From Roseibium aestuarii (GTDB taxonomy: Bacteria; Pseudomonadota; Alphaproteobacteria; Rhizobiales; Stappiaceae): DNA of 64,000 bases. Position 1 is the stretch's first letter. Every line of letters starts with the position of its first letter. Position numbers and translations under genes: made by a program. Below are positions 45,820 through 54,083 of this stretch, piece by piece. Under the pieces are notes generated by a model. The model was not told the DNA's origin, searched no databases, and worked only from the letters and a program-made list of their open reading frames with translations. The stretch is taken from positions 868,001 to 932,000 of the forward strand of contig NZ_VORA01000001.1 in NCBI RefSeq assembly GCF_008477545.1, in the 5' to 3' direction.

Positions 45820-46235
45820 ACACCATCATCTTCCGCACCATCGCGCCCTATCTCGCCGCGCTGATGATCCTGTTCTCGATCTTTGTGCTGCTGCGCGGCC
45901 ACAATGAGCCCGGTGGCGGCTTCATCGGCGGGCTGATCGCGGCCTCGGCGCTGGCGATCTACGGCATTGCCTGCGGTGTCACCTCGGTGCGCCGGGCCAT
46001 CCGCGTACACCCCATGAGCCTTGCCGCCTTCGGCCTCTTCATCGCCGCCCTGGCCGGTCTGCCGTCCCTGGTCCTGAAGCAGTCCTACATGACGACCCAG
46101 TTCGTGGAGCTTCATGCCTTCGGCACGCAAATCGACCTGCTGACCCCGATGCTCTTCGACCTGGGCGTCTATTTCGTCGTGGTGGGGGCCATCTCCTCCA
46201 TTGCGCTGGCGCTGGAAGAAAGGGAGAGCGACTGA
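45816..46235 (+). CDS. mrpB: Monovalent cation/H+ antiporter subunit B
   Basis: A 139-residue membrane protein with four helices. [29 protein letters not shown] is the MrpB signature (GHNxPGGGF). The start ATGA overlaps the mrpA stop by four bases, and the ending TGATG overlaps mrpC by one, showing tight coupling. It is required for the full complex; it does not function alone. Confidence 0.95.
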   Translation: MNTIIFRTIAPYLAALMILFSIFVLLRGHNEPGGGFIGGLIAASALAIYGIACGVTSVRRAIRVHPMSLAAFGLFIAALAGLPSLVLKQSYMTTQFVELHAFGTQIDLLTPMLFDLGVYFVVVGAISSIALALEERESD

Positions 46236-46612
46236 TGGAAACCGGCCTCTCCGTCCTGATCGGGCTGTTCTTCGCGGTCTCGGTCTATCTGATGCTGTCA
46301 CGGCATCTGGTGCGCATCCTGCTCGGCATCGCCATCCTCGGCAATGCGGTCAATCTGCTCATTTTCACCGCCGGTCGCCTGACCCGCGAGGTGCCGCCGC
46401 TCATCCCTGAGCACCTCTACACGCTGGTGACCGAGACGGCCAATCCGCTGCCTCAGGCCCTCGTGCTGACGGCCATCGTGATTTCCTTCTCCTTCTTCGC
46501 CTTCCTCCTGGTGCTGGCCTTCCGCGCCTATCAGGAGCTGGGGACCGATGACGCCAACGAGATGCGCGTCGCCGAGCCCGAGGACGACCCGCTGCCGCCC
46601 CAGGGATACTGA
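46235..46612 (+). CDS. mrpC: Monovalent cation/H+ antiporter subunit C
   Basis: A 125-residue protein related to NuoK. Three helices are visible: SVLIGLFFAVSVYLMLSRHLVRILLGIAILGNAVNLLIF, containing the GIxLLxNAVNL family stretch, and LPQALVLTAIVISFSFFAFLLVLAFR, holding the conserved PQALVLTAIVI. Starts at 46235, overlapping the mrpB stop by one base. Part of the integral membrane Mrp complex. Confidence 0.96.
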   Translation: METGLSVLIGLFFAVSVYLMLSRHLVRILLGIAILGNAVNLLIFTAGRLTREVPPLIPEHLYTLVTETANPLPQALVLTAIVISFSFFAFLLVLAFRAYQELGTDDANEMRVAEPEDDPLPPQGY

Positions 46613-46617
46613 CACAC

Positions 46618-48207
46618 ATGGCCGGATCCAACGCACCTCACGTCGACCTTTCCCAGGCCATGACCACGGCGCCGGTCTCGGCTGCCGACTGGCTGATCGT
46701 CGCGCCCTCCATCATCACCATCCTGGGCGGCACCATCGCCCTGATGGCGCGCAAGAACACCGATGCCCAGCCCAAGGTGGCCATGCTCTTCCTCACCCTG
46801 CTGGTCGGCGCCAATGGCGCGCTGCTCCTGCATGTGCTGCAGAAGGGCGTCGTCACCATGGTGATGGGCAACTGGCTGCCGCCCTTCGGCATTGCCTTTA
46901 CCGCCGATGCGCTGGGCGCGAGCCTGTCGCTCATTGCCTCGATCGTGGCCTGGTGCGCCGGGCTCTACGGGGCCGTCACCATCGACGGCACGGGACGGCG
47001 CTACGGCTTCTATCCCTTCCTGCTCCTGCTGATGACCGGGGTGAGCGGGGCGTTCCTCACCGGCGACATCTTCAACCTCTATGTCTGGTTCGAGGTGCTG
47101 CTGATCTCGTCCTACGGGCTTCTGGTGCTAGGCAATGACCGCATCCAGCTCGACGGCACGGTGAAATACGGCATCCTCAACCTGATCGGCACGAACCTGT
47201 TCCTGATCGCCACCGGCCTGCTCTACGGCCACTTCGGCACCCTGAACATGGCCGATATCGCCATGAAGATGCGGGAACTCGAGGCTGGCGGCAGCGTCGG
47301 CCCGCTGGCGGCGGTCGCCGCGCTCTATTTCCTTGCCTTCGCCATGAAGGCGGCGGCCTTCCCGGTCAACTTCTGGCTGCCGGCCTCCTATCACACGCCG
47401 AATGTGGCGGTATCGGCGGTCTTTGCCGGTCTGCTGACCAAGGTCGGCGTCTATGCGCTGATCCGCGTCTTCGTGCTGATCATGCCTGGAGCGCGCGACT
47501 ATTTCGCCGATCTGATTGCCGTCGTCGCCATCCTGACCATGATCACCGGCGGGCTTGGGGCCCTTGCCCAGGCGGAGGTGCGCCGCGTCTTCGGCTATCT
47601 GGTCATCGTCGGTATCGGCGCCATGCTGGCCGGCATCGCAGTGGGCTCCCTCCAGGGCGTGGCGGGCGCGATCTTCTACGCCATCCACTCGATCATCGTC
47701 ATGACGGCGCTCTATCTGGCCGCCGGCATCATGCAGCTGATGGGGGGCTCCACGGCCCTGCGCAAGCTGGGCGGCCTCTACGGCGCCAACCCCTATTTCG
47801 CCGGTGTCTTCCTCGTCCTCGGCTTTGCCGTGGCGGGCCTGCCGCCCTTCTCGGGCTTCTGGCCGAAGCTGATGCTGGTCGAGGCTTCCATCGACGCCGG
47901 CCGCACCTGGGTTGCCTTCGCCATTCTGGCCTCCGGCTTCCTCACGACCCTCGCCATCGGCCGGGTCTGGATCTACAGCTTCTGGCGCGGTGGTCCGGAA
48001 GGGGTCGCGGATGGCTGTGCGCCGATCCGTCTGGCGCCTGCCGCCGAACTCTCCAGCCCCGCCCTGTGGGTGCCGCTGCTCCTGCTCACCGGTCTGGTGA
48101 TCTATCTGGGCCTTCAGCCCGAAGCGCTGCTCCAGCTTGTGCAGCGCGGCGCCGAAGGGGTGATCGATCCCTCCGCCTATATCCGTTCCGTTTTCGGGGA
48201 GCCGTGA
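46618..48207 (+). CDS. mrpD: Monovalent cation/H+ antiporter subunit D
   Basis: A 529-residue NuoN/NuoM-like subunit with about 14 helices. FNLYVWFEVLLISSYGLLVLGN, AFPVNFWLPASYHTPNVAVSAVFAGLLTKVGVYALIRVF and the HSIIVMTALYLAAGIMQ helix carry the proton-path lysine and histidine. Starts five bases after the mrpC stop. Together with subunit A it forms the proton and cation translocating module. Typical length for the family is about 500-540. Confidence 0.96.
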   Translation: MAGSNAPHVDLSQAMTTAPVSAADWLIVAPSIITILGGTIALMARKNTDAQPKVAMLFLTLLVGANGALLLHVLQKGVVTMVMGNWLPPFGIAFTADALGASLSLIASIVAWCAGLYGAVTIDGTGRRYGFYPFLLLLMTGVSGAFLTGDIFNLYVWFEVLLISSYGLLVLGNDRIQLDGTVKYGILNLIGTNLFLIATGLLYGHFGTLNMADIAMKMRELEAGGSVGPLAAVAALYFLAFAMKAAAFPVNFWLPASYHTPNVAVSAVFAGLLTKVGVYALIRVFVLIMPGARDYFADLIAVVAILTMITGGLGALAQAEVRRVFGYLVIVGIGAMLAGIAVGSLQGVAGAIFYAIHSIIVMTALYLAAGIMQLMGGSTALRKLGGLYGANPYFAGVFLVLGFAVAGLPPFSGFWPKLMLVEASIDAGRTWVAFAILASGFLTTLAIGRVWIYSFWRGGPEGVADGCAPIRLAPAAELSSPALWVPLLLLTGLVIYLGLQPEALLQLVQRGAEGVIDPSAYIRSVFGEP

Positions 48208-48208
48208 C

Positions 48209-48685
48209 ATGACCTCCTTGTTCCTGATCAACATCCTCATGGCGCTTGCATGGGCGCTGGTGACCGGCAGCTTCTCCGAGATCAACCTGGCCTTCGGCTT
48301 CCTGCTGTCGACCTTTGCCCTCTACCTGATCCGCGAGCAGGTGGGCACCGCGCAGTATTTCAAGAAGGCCGGCCAGGCGCTGAGCCTGATGCTGCTCTTC
48401 GTCTACGAGCTCGTCCTGTCCGCCTGGCGGGTTGCGCTGATCGTCATTCGCCCGAAGATGAACCTCAACCCGGGGTTCATCGCCTATCCGCTCACCGTGG
48501 ACCGGGATTTCGAAATCACCATGCTGGCCAACCTGATCACCCTGACCCCGGGCACCCTGTCGGTCGACGTGTCCGATGACCGCAAGACCCTTTACGTCCA
48601 CTGCCTGGACGTGCCGGATCCGCAGGAAACTATCGACTCCATCAAGAATGGCTTCGAACGCAAGATCCTGGAGGTGTTCCGATGA
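48209..48685 (+). CDS. mrpE: Monovalent cation/H+ antiporter subunit E
   Basis: A 158-residue protein with two N-terminal helices ([28 protein letters not shown]) and a hydrophilic C-terminal half containing [35 protein letters not shown], the MrpE/MnhE core. Starts one base after the mrpD stop codon, with GGGGAGCC ahead of it. The cytoplasmic domain may regulate the antiporter; that is inference. Confidence 0.95.
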   Translation: MTSLFLINILMALAWALVTGSFSEINLAFGFLLSTFALYLIREQVGTAQYFKKAGQALSLMLLFVYELVLSAWRVALIVIRPKMNLNPGFIAYPLTVDRDFEITMLANLITLTPGTLSVDVSDDRKTLYVHCLDVPDPQETIDSIKNGFERKILEVFR

Positions 48686-49038
48686 GCGGCATGGAAAGTT
48701 TCGCGAGCCTGTTCCTCGTCGTCTGCACCCGGGCGGCCCTGATCATCCTGACGATCTCCTTCCTGCTGATCGTCGTGCGAATCGTTCGCGGTCCGACCCT
48801 GCCGGACCGGGTGGTGGCCCTCGACATGCTGGTGGCCGTGGGCATCGGCTTCATCGCGGCGATCGGCGTCCTGACCGACTACTATCTCTATATCGACATC
48901 GCCCTGACGCTGGGTCTCGTCGGCTTCCTCGCCACCGTGGCCTTCGCGCGCTTCGTCTACAATCGCGGTACGGCGGGCGACAAGAGCATCCTGAAGGAAG
49001 TGGGCGAAAGCATCGCCCGCAGAAAGGCCGGACAATGA
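48682..49038 (+). CDS. mrpF: Monovalent cation/H+ antiporter subunit F
   Basis: A 118-residue protein with three helices. [59 protein letters not shown] contains the conserved GPxxxDRVVALD motif of MrpF/MnhF. ATGA overlap with mrpE (48682-48685). The C terminus [13 protein letters not shown] is basic. In some species MrpF alone can move bile salts; that is not addressable here. Confidence 0.96.
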   Translation: MSGMESFASLFLVVCTRAALIILTISFLLIVVRIVRGPTLPDRVVALDMLVAVGIGFIAAIGVLTDYYLYIDIALTLGLVGFLATVAFARFVYNRGTAGDKSILKEVGESIARRKAGQ

Positions 49039-49469
49039 GCGCTCTTTACGACATCATCGTCGGCCTGATGCTTCTGGTTGGCGCGCTCTTCGCGCTCGCC
49101 GGGGCGGTCGGCGTGCTGCGCTTCCCCGACGTCTTCATGCGCTCGCATGCGGCCTCCAAGGCGGGCACGCTGGGCTCCGGCCTGATGCTGCTGGCTCTTG
49201 CCGCCTACGCGCACGAGCTGGACGTGGTGACCCGCGCCGTGGCCGGGGTGATCTTCTTCCTGCTGACCGCACCGGTCTCCGCGCATCTGCTGGCGCGTGC
49301 GGCCTATATGGCAGGCTATCGTCCGAGCGCGATCACCCGCATCGATGCGCTGGAAGACGTGGTGCGACCGGGCAAGCGCGCCTCCGGCGGGGCAGGGGGG
49401 AACCCGGCCTCCGGCAAGCCGGCAAAAGCAAAGACGGCAAAGGGCAAGGGAACCCCCAAGACCCGCTAG
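49035..49469 (+). CDS. mrpG: Monovalent cation/H+ antiporter subunit G with a basic tail
   Basis: A 144-residue protein. The first 100 residues are the MrpG/MnhG core with three helices ([62 protein letters not shown]). The last 40 residues are an unusually long Gly/Ala/Lys-rich tail ([18 protein letters not shown] and [12 protein letters not shown]) that resembles a histone-like low-complexity tail and is longer than in most MrpG. Starts at 49035, overlapping the mrpF stop by four bases. A perfect hairpin follows at 49554-49579. Confidence 0.93.
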   Translation: MSALYDIIVGLMLLVGALFALAGAVGVLRFPDVFMRSHAASKAGTLGSGLMLLALAAYAHELDVVTRAVAGVIFFLLTAPVSAHLLARAAYMAGYRPSAITRIDALEDVVRPGKRASGGAGGNPASGKPAKAKTAKGKGTPKTR

Positions 49470-49553
49470 GCTCAGGTGGGTCCGGCTCCTACCAGACCCT
49501 TTCCACGTCTCCAGACGCGGTGAAAACCCCGGTATTTATCGCAGAAACCGTTG

Positions 49554-49579
49554 CGGGATCCGGGTTTTTCCGGATCCCG
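49554..49579. terminator. Perfect 10-bp hairpin downstream of mrpG
   Basis: CGGGATCCGG-GTTTTT-CCGGATCCCG: perfect arms and a six-base loop, 84 bases past the mrpG stop. No T tract follows, so it may act as a processing or stabilising hairpin instead of a terminator. Confidence 0.55.
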
Positions 49580-49685
49580 AAGCGGAAGATGACGTTTGCG
49601 GCACCTGGCATGGATTTGCTGGTTGCGAGCTCTTCTCACCCGGCAAGAATGGTCCGGAACATTCCGATCGCTCCCAAGGTCAATA

Positions 49686-49730
49686 TTGCTTGGAAGGCGC
49701 GCACAACCCGGCCACTATTGCTTGGCCGGA
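49686..49730. promoter_or_regulatory. Direct and inverted repeats in the mucR leader
   Basis: ATTGCTTGG occurs twice (49686-49694 and 49718-49726, 32 bases apart, about three helical turns), and CCGGCCA/TGGCCGG forms a 7-bp dyad (49709-49730, eight-base spacer) overlapping the second copy. The surrounding 49480-49940 has no gene. It is a candidate autoregulatory region for mucR. Confidence 0.5.
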
Positions 49731-49943
49731 AGACAATTCTTGAGAATTTACTGTATTTGTTTGGTGTCAGGGCTTGTAGGCCGAAAGGCGTACGGATATA
49801 AGGGCGCAATCGCTGTTGCCCAAGTAGAATCAAATCTCCGTCCGATTGCCGCAAAGTATCCATTATTTTGCATTGTTGCCGAACGAAGATGCCTGGGCAG
49901 CCAGGAGGGATCAGATCCCTTATTGAACAAATACAGGTGAAAG

Positions 49944-50360
49944 ATGACTGACAACTCGGTGGAAACGAACCTCATCGATCTGACGGCCGATATTGTGTCC
50001 GCTTACGTGAGCAACAACACCGTTGCCGCCAACGACCTTTCGGCTCTGATCAACGAGGTCTACAGCGCCCTTCAGAACACCGCCAACGGCACCGTCGAGC
50101 CGGAGCCGGAGCCCCTGAAGCCGGCTGTTCCGGTGAAGAAGTCCGTAATGCCGGACTACATCATCTGCCTGGAAGACGGCAAGAAGTTCAAGTCGCTGAA
50201 GCGTCACCTGCGCACCCATTACGACATGACTCCGGAAGAATACCGCGAGAAGTGGGACCTGGGTCCGGACTACCCGATGGTTGCTCCGAACTACGCTGCT
50301 GCCCGTTCCGAGCTGGCCAAGAAGATGGGTCTCGGCCAGCAGCGCAAGCGTTCGCGCTAA
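49944..50360 (+). CDS. mucR: MucR/Ros-family zinc-finger transcriptional regulator
   Basis: A 138-residue protein. The N-terminal 60 residues are acidic and form the oligomerisation part. The DNA-binding zinc finger is [61 protein letters not shown]; zinc ligands by family position are Cys75, Asp78, His88 and His92, with Asp replacing the second Cys as in many Rhizobiales MucR proteins. MucR is an H-NS-like global repressor that controls exopolysaccharide, motility, virulence and cell-cycle genes and commonly represses itself. AGGTGAAAG precedes the ATG. A terminator follows at 50438. Confidence 0.95.
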   Translation: MTDNSVETNLIDLTADIVSAYVSNNTVAANDLSALINEVYSALQNTANGTVEPEPEPLKPAVPVKKSVMPDYIICLEDGKKFKSLKRHLRTHYDMTPEEYREKWDLGPDYPMVAPNYAAARSELAKKMGLGQQRKRSR

Positions 50361-50437
50361 GCGTCGGCATCCGGTTCCGCCTGCGGGCCCGTGAGGGCCC
50401 CGGAACCCGCGCGGCAAGCACATCACCAAACTTTCAG

Positions 50438-50462
50438 AACCGCCCCGAGAGGGGCGGTTTTT
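50438..50462 (+). terminator. Terminator of mucR
   Basis: AACCGCCCC-GAGA-GGGGCGGTT is a 9-bp stem with a GNRA loop, followed by TTTCTTTT. Confidence 0.93.
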
Positions 50463-50601
50463 CTTTTCCCGCACGGGCCGGGAAGAGCTGCCGCGGCGGG
50501 CGCTGCGTGATCTCCGGTGCGCGGCCCGCAACCCCCTGCAAAGCCCGTGACTTGCCCCAACGGCAGGGTCGGTTCCCGCAGTAATCGGAAATGCAATTTA
50601 A

Positions 50602-50624
50602 GGATAATGAAAAACTTATCCCCA
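50602..50624. promoter_or_regulatory. GGATAA/TTATCC dyad overlapping a DnaA-box-like site
   Basis: GGATAATGAAAAACTTATCC is a perfect 6-bp inverted repeat (eight-base spacer), and the right arm reads into TTATCCCCA (50616-50624), one mismatch from the DnaA box TTATCCACA. The AT-rich stretch 50580-50665 also has a TTGATTG...TAGAATA promoter-like pair. It is upstream of the gene that encodes a DnaA-type DNA-binding domain. Confidence 0.5.
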
Positions 50625-50782
50625 ACTCCTGATTGATTGCTAGAATATAGGAATAAAAGCCTAGGCTGTCGGTCTGCAAGCGTGACGCCATCACGGCTCG
50701 CGCCTCCGCCCGCCGAGGTTCTTGAAAAGCTCTCGATCGCCTGCCCCTCAGGCAAACTCACCAAGGGAGTTGGAGGATGATG

Positions 50783-51316
50783 ATGTCCCACGATCTGCAC
50801 CTGTCCCCATGTAAACTTTCCGTCTTGCCGGAGGCAGTGGCCCCTGTGCGCCGGATGCCGGAAGGACAACCCGGCAATCCCGGTGAGACACCGGTCCAGG
50901 CCCCTGCGGTGGAAATCCAGCGCCGCGCCCATCTTCATCTGGCCGAGGGCTATGTCGCCCGCGCCTATCTGGTGGAGCCGACAGACTTCTATGCCCGCAC
51001 CCGGGGCAAGGCGGATGTGGCTGAGGCCCGGCAACTGGTAATGTATCTGGCCCATGTGGAGATCGGCTTCAGCCTTGGCGAAGTCGCCGCGCGCTATCGG
51101 CGCGACCGATCGACGGCGGCCTATGCCTGTCGCGAGGTGGAGGACCGGCGCGAGGATCCCTGGTTCGACGGCCTGGTCAGCCACATCGAGGAGCTTGTCT
51201 CCCTGCGCCGCGATCCCTTCCTCCAGGGCGGGCGACGCAACTTGCCGGGCGGCAGCGAACAGGGGTGCCGCAAGACCATCCTGCGCGGAGCCTCGCGCCC
51301 CGGTGCCACCAATTGA
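50783..51316 (+). CDS. DnaA C-terminal-type helix-turn-helix protein
   Basis: A 177-residue protein from ATG 50783; the ATG codons at 50777 and 50780 are too close to GGAGG (50772-50776). The domain at about residues 75-140 (AEARQLVMYLAHVEIGFSLGEVAARYRRDRSTAAYACREVED) follows the DnaA domain IV pattern, including the DnaA signature DxxT-like DRST with YACR (DnaA proteins have RDHTTVLHACRKI). It lacks the AAA+ part, so it cannot be an initiator by itself. Residues 1-70 look disordered, and the tail is Arg/Gly-rich. It may bind DnaA-box-like DNA. Followed by DUF6456 in what appears to be one operon. Confidence 0.82.
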   Translation: MSHDLHLSPCKLSVLPEAVAPVRRMPEGQPGNPGETPVQAPAVEIQRRAHLHLAEGYVARAYLVEPTDFYARTRGKADVAEARQLVMYLAHVEIGFSLGEVAARYRRDRSTAAYACREVEDRREDPWFDGLVSHIEELVSLRRDPFLQGGRRNLPGGSEQGCRKTILRGASRPGATN

Positions 51317-51327
51317 GGGAGATGCCC

Positions 51328-52371
51328 ATGGAGACGTCCAACAATGTTGCTGCAGCGAGCGCATCGACCCCGTCGCCATCCGTTCTGGGCAACGCCTTTC
51401 GAGACGATGCGACGACGACAGTGCGCCAGCACCTCACCCTTCTGCGCCGTCTCTCCGTTCGCTGCCGTGCACTTGTCCGCGGGTTCGGGTCCTGCGTGAG
51501 CGATGGCGCGGGGTGGACCGTCGTTGACATGCCTGATGATGCGGAGGCCGGAGCTGAGAAGAGCGGGCGGTCCGGGCAAGCGGCCTCCGAGCGCCCCATT
51601 CCGGAGCATGTGGTGCGCGAGCTGCTGGCGGCCGGCCTGATTGCGCCCCGGTCCCCTCACGCGGAGAGGCACGGGCAGAAGGACCGGGCCAGGGCGATCT
51701 ACCGCCTGACCCCTGAAGGGCGGCTCGCCCTGAAGCGGGCGCTCAGCGGAGGTGAGGCCGCCAGCGCCCATCGCGAGCTGGCGGAGCGCCCCCGTGAGGC
51801 CGTGTCCGGGCGCAGTCCGACGCACTCGCCGCGGCAGGATACGGATGCCGCAAGCCCCGGATCCGAGATCCCCGACCTGTCGTGCCTGCTCGTCAACCTG
51901 GCGGAAAGTCCCCTGACCTGGCTGGCCCGGCGCAAAGACCGGCAGGGCAAGCCCATGCTCCAGCTTCAACAGATCGTGGCCGGAGAGCGCCTGCGGAGGG
52001 ATTATGAGTTCGCCGGTCTGCGGCCGCAGGTCTCTTCAGGCTGGCGGGTCCTGTCGGCAGGAGGGGGCGGAAAGGGCGGTGGCGCGGGTGGGGCTGTGGA
52101 GCTGAGCGATCAGGTCATCGCCGCCCGTCAGCGGCTGACGAGGCTTCTGGACGGGATGCCGCCGGTTCTGGCGGCTGTCTCGGTCGACGTCTGCTGTCAT
52201 CTGAAGGGGCTGGAGATCGTGGAAGCGGAGCGGGGCTGGCCCGCACGTTCCGCCAAGATCGTGCTCCAGATCGCGCTCTCCTGCCTGGCCGATGCCTATG
52301 GCCTGCGCGTTGAAGGCCCGGCAAGCAGCCGGTCACGCCACTGGCGGTCGTCGGGGGAGGGGCTGCAATAG
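51328..52371 (+). CDS. DUF6456 domain protein
   Basis: A 347-residue protein from ATG 51328; GAGGGAG abuts the ATG at 51322, so the second ATG is used. The N-terminal third contains a winged-helix-like stretch (SERPIPEHVVRELLAAGLIA and IYRLTPEGRLALKRALS). The C-terminal 130 residues (LTWLARRKDRQGKPMLQLQQIVAGERLRRDYEFAGLRPQVSSGWRV, then LDGMPPVLAAVSVDVCCHLKGLEIVEAERGWPARSAKIVLQIALSCLADAYGL) match the DUF6456 family found next to mucR and DnaA-type genes in Rhizobiales. The sequence suggests DNA binding with a conserved C-terminal helical core. Its start is 11 bases after the previous stop, so it forms an operon with the DnaA-type gene. Confidence 0.86.
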   Translation: METSNNVAAASASTPSPSVLGNAFRDDATTTVRQHLTLLRRLSVRCRALVRGFGSCVSDGAGWTVVDMPDDAEAGAEKSGRSGQAASERPIPEHVVRELLAAGLIAPRSPHAERHGQKDRARAIYRLTPEGRLALKRALSGGEAASAHRELAERPREAVSGRSPTHSPRQDTDAASPGSEIPDLSCLLVNLAESPLTWLARRKDRQGKPMLQLQQIVAGERLRRDYEFAGLRPQVSSGWRVLSAGGGGKGGGAGGAVELSDQVIAARQRLTRLLDGMPPVLAAVSVDVCCHLKGLEIVEAERGWPARSAKIVLQIALSCLADAYGLRVEGPASSRSRHWRSSGEGLQ

Positions 52372-52402
52372 CCCCTCCGCGGCGCCATGCCTGCGCGACA
52401 GA

Positions 52403-52834
52403 TCAGGAGCTGGCGAGGGCGGCTTCCGCGTCCGCGCGGATGCGGCCGACCATGGACTTGAGGCCGTTCGACCGCTGCGGGGTCAGATGTTCCTGCAGGC
52501 CGAGCCTGGAGAAGATGGCTTCCACATCCGTGTTCAGGATGTCCTGCGCCGACTTGCCGGAATAGGTGGCGAGCACGATGGCCACCAGCCCCTGCACGAT
52601 CAGCGCGTCGCTGTCTCCCCGGAAGGTCAGGACGGGTCCGCCCGAGCTACCCGGGACGCTTTCGGTCACCAGCCAGACCTGACTGACACAGCCGCGCACC
52701 TTGTTGGCTTCGCATTTTTCCGCCTCGCTCAGGCCGGGAAGCTCCTTGCCCAGATCGATCAGATACTTGTAGCGATCCTCCCAGTCGTCGAGGAATTCGA
52801 AACTGTCGAGAATGTCGTCAAGGCTGTGGGTCAT
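52403..52834 (-). CDS. sufE: SufE family iron-sulfur assembly protein
   Basis: A 143-residue protein with the SufE/CsdE pattern: DDWEDRYKYLIDLGKELP then VRGCVSQVWLV with the sulfur-accepting Cys49, and VQGLVAIVLATYSGKSAQDIL. SufE receives persulfide from the SufS cysteine desulfurase and hands it to SufBCD. No suf operon is in this window. Start ATG 52834; the frame reading to 52975 is not family-like. Convergent with the DUF6456 gene, about 31 bases apart. A housekeeping gene in a regulatory neighbourhood. Confidence 0.94.
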   Translation of the reverse strand: MTHSLDDILDSFEFLDDWEDRYKYLIDLGKELPGLSEAEKCEANKVRGCVSQVWLVTESVPGSSGGPVLTFRGDSDALIVQGLVAIVLATYSGKSAQDILNTDVEAIFSRLGLQEHLTPQRSNGLKSMVGRIRADAEAALASS

Positions 52835-52977
52835 GGGTGCAATGCAAGGTCCGGAAGTGGGTCGGTCAGGCGAAGCGCCTGAGGCAGGTCCAGCCTCTGA
52901 TATAGGCTTCGGGCGCCGGATGCAAAGGGCAAGGGTTTCAGGCCGGACCCATGGGGCCGGGACACGAGGAAGCAAAG

Positions 52978-53020
52978 AAAAAACGCCGCGAATGGGCAGG
53001 GCAGCTTTCCATTCGCGGCG
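52978..53020 (-). terminator. Terminator of the DUF5330 gene
   Basis: On the minus strand a perfect 12-bp stem CGCCGCGAATGG/CCATTCGCGGCG (13-base loop) is followed by six T, 95 bases beyond the stop at 53116. Confidence 0.9.
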
Positions 53021-53115
53021 TGGCGGTAAGATCCGCTCAAGGTAATCCGTCGTTCAGGACTGGCGACAGGTGCCGTCAGCCCCATACAAGCGGGGGCGCA
53101 AACAGCCGGCGCGGC

Positions 53116-53751
53116 TCAGACCTTGTCCGGGCTCGTGCCAGCACCGCGTCCGGCAGAGCCGGCGCGCGGATTGGGCTTCGGAAGAGGCCCAATGGGTCCC
53201 CGTTGCGCGGCCATCACCGGAGCCGGTGCGCCAGCCGTGCCAGAGGCAGCAGCGGCGCCGGTCCACGGCATGGCCAGATCCCGGCTCGTCAGGGTGCCCG
53301 GGGATCGCGCGTCAGCGGGACCTGCCGGAAGAGAGCCGGTGACAAACGTTTCGCCACGGCCGGTTCCGGCAGGAGAGGAAGTGCCCGAAGCCGAGAGCTC
53401 CGGGGCGGGAAGGGTTTCGAGCGGCGTCTGGGCCGCCACGTCACGGGGCAGCGTCAGCCCGGACCGGTCGGTGCCGTCGAAGAAGGTGCGGTCGAGATAG
53501 TCGAGGACAATGCCGGCGCCCACCGCAGCCTGGCTGCCGATGGCCGACAGGGCCTGTCCGCCCGTCTCGCAGGCCTGGGGATTGCGGCTGCAGAACCCGC
53601 CGATGTCGGAAACGGTCGCCTGCGCGGCGAAGAAGGCCGAGACCGGATCGATGCCCGCAGCTTCCTCGGATCGCTCGACCTGCGGCATTCCCAGCGGAAT
53701 GAGGGCCAGAACGAGGGTCAGCCAGAAAGCTGTCCGGAGAAGAAAGAACAT
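53116..53751 (-). CDS. DUF5330 protein, single N-terminal membrane anchor
   Basis: About 211 residues from ATG 53751 (a GTG at 53760 also possible). FFLLRTAFWLTLVLALIPLG at the start is a membrane segment, followed by SEEAAGIDPVSAFFAAQATVSDIGGFCSRNPQACETGGQALSAIGSQAAVGAGIVLDYLDRTF, which contains the conserved paired cysteines and AxxTxxDIxxFCxRxPxxCxxG pattern of DUF5330. The rest is Pro/Ala/Ser-rich and probably disordered. A cell-envelope role is guessed. It is divergent from the histidine kinase. Confidence 0.82.
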   Translation of the reverse strand: MFFLLRTAFWLTLVLALIPLGMPQVERSEEAAGIDPVSAFFAAQATVSDIGGFCSRNPQACETGGQALSAIGSQAAVGAGIVLDYLDRTFFDGTDRSGLTLPRDVAAQTPLETLPAPELSASGTSSPAGTGRGETFVTGSLPAGPADARSPGTLTSRDLAMPWTGAAAASGTAGAPAPVMAAQRGPIGPLPKPNPRAGSAGRGAGTSPDKV

Positions 53752-53904
53752 TGCTGCCACCCATGAAGTTCAGGTTGTCTGCGCGGATGCGTGCCTTCTT
53801 CGGGAACGCATTCCTTTTTGATTGGTGCCACGCTAACAGCAACTTCCGAAAGGCACGTTGAGTGTGCCGGGGCAATTTTCGTCAAATGAATCAGGTATTT
53901 GAGA

Positions 53905-53979
53905 CAAGTTTTAGGAAAACTTGATTCAAATTTGATCTATCTGCATTCAAGCTATTGAAACAAAACGATGAATTTGAAT
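53905..53979. promoter_or_regulatory. AT-rich divergent region with a 19-bp palindrome and long inverted repeat
   Basis: CAAGTTTTAGGAAAACTTG (53905-53923) has perfect 8-bp arms and a three-base centre. ATTCAAATT (53924-53932) is repeated inverted as AATTTGAAT (53971-53979) 38 bases later. Both lie between the DUF5330 start at 53751 and the kinase start at 54084, in the most AT-rich DNA of this part of the window. Confidence 0.55.
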
Positions 53980-54083
53980 TTTTGCCGAAAAGATTCATCC
54001 TTTATCGTTCCTTAAGTGGTGCGCCCGAAAATGGCATCAGATCACGAGTGTTCAGGCCTTTGTCCGGGGCCGGGAAGAGTAGC

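Noticed and set aside
49520..49801. Possible 93-residue gene between mrpG and mucR
   Set aside because: No ribosome site, no recognisable motif, and it covers the 49554 hairpin and repeat cluster.
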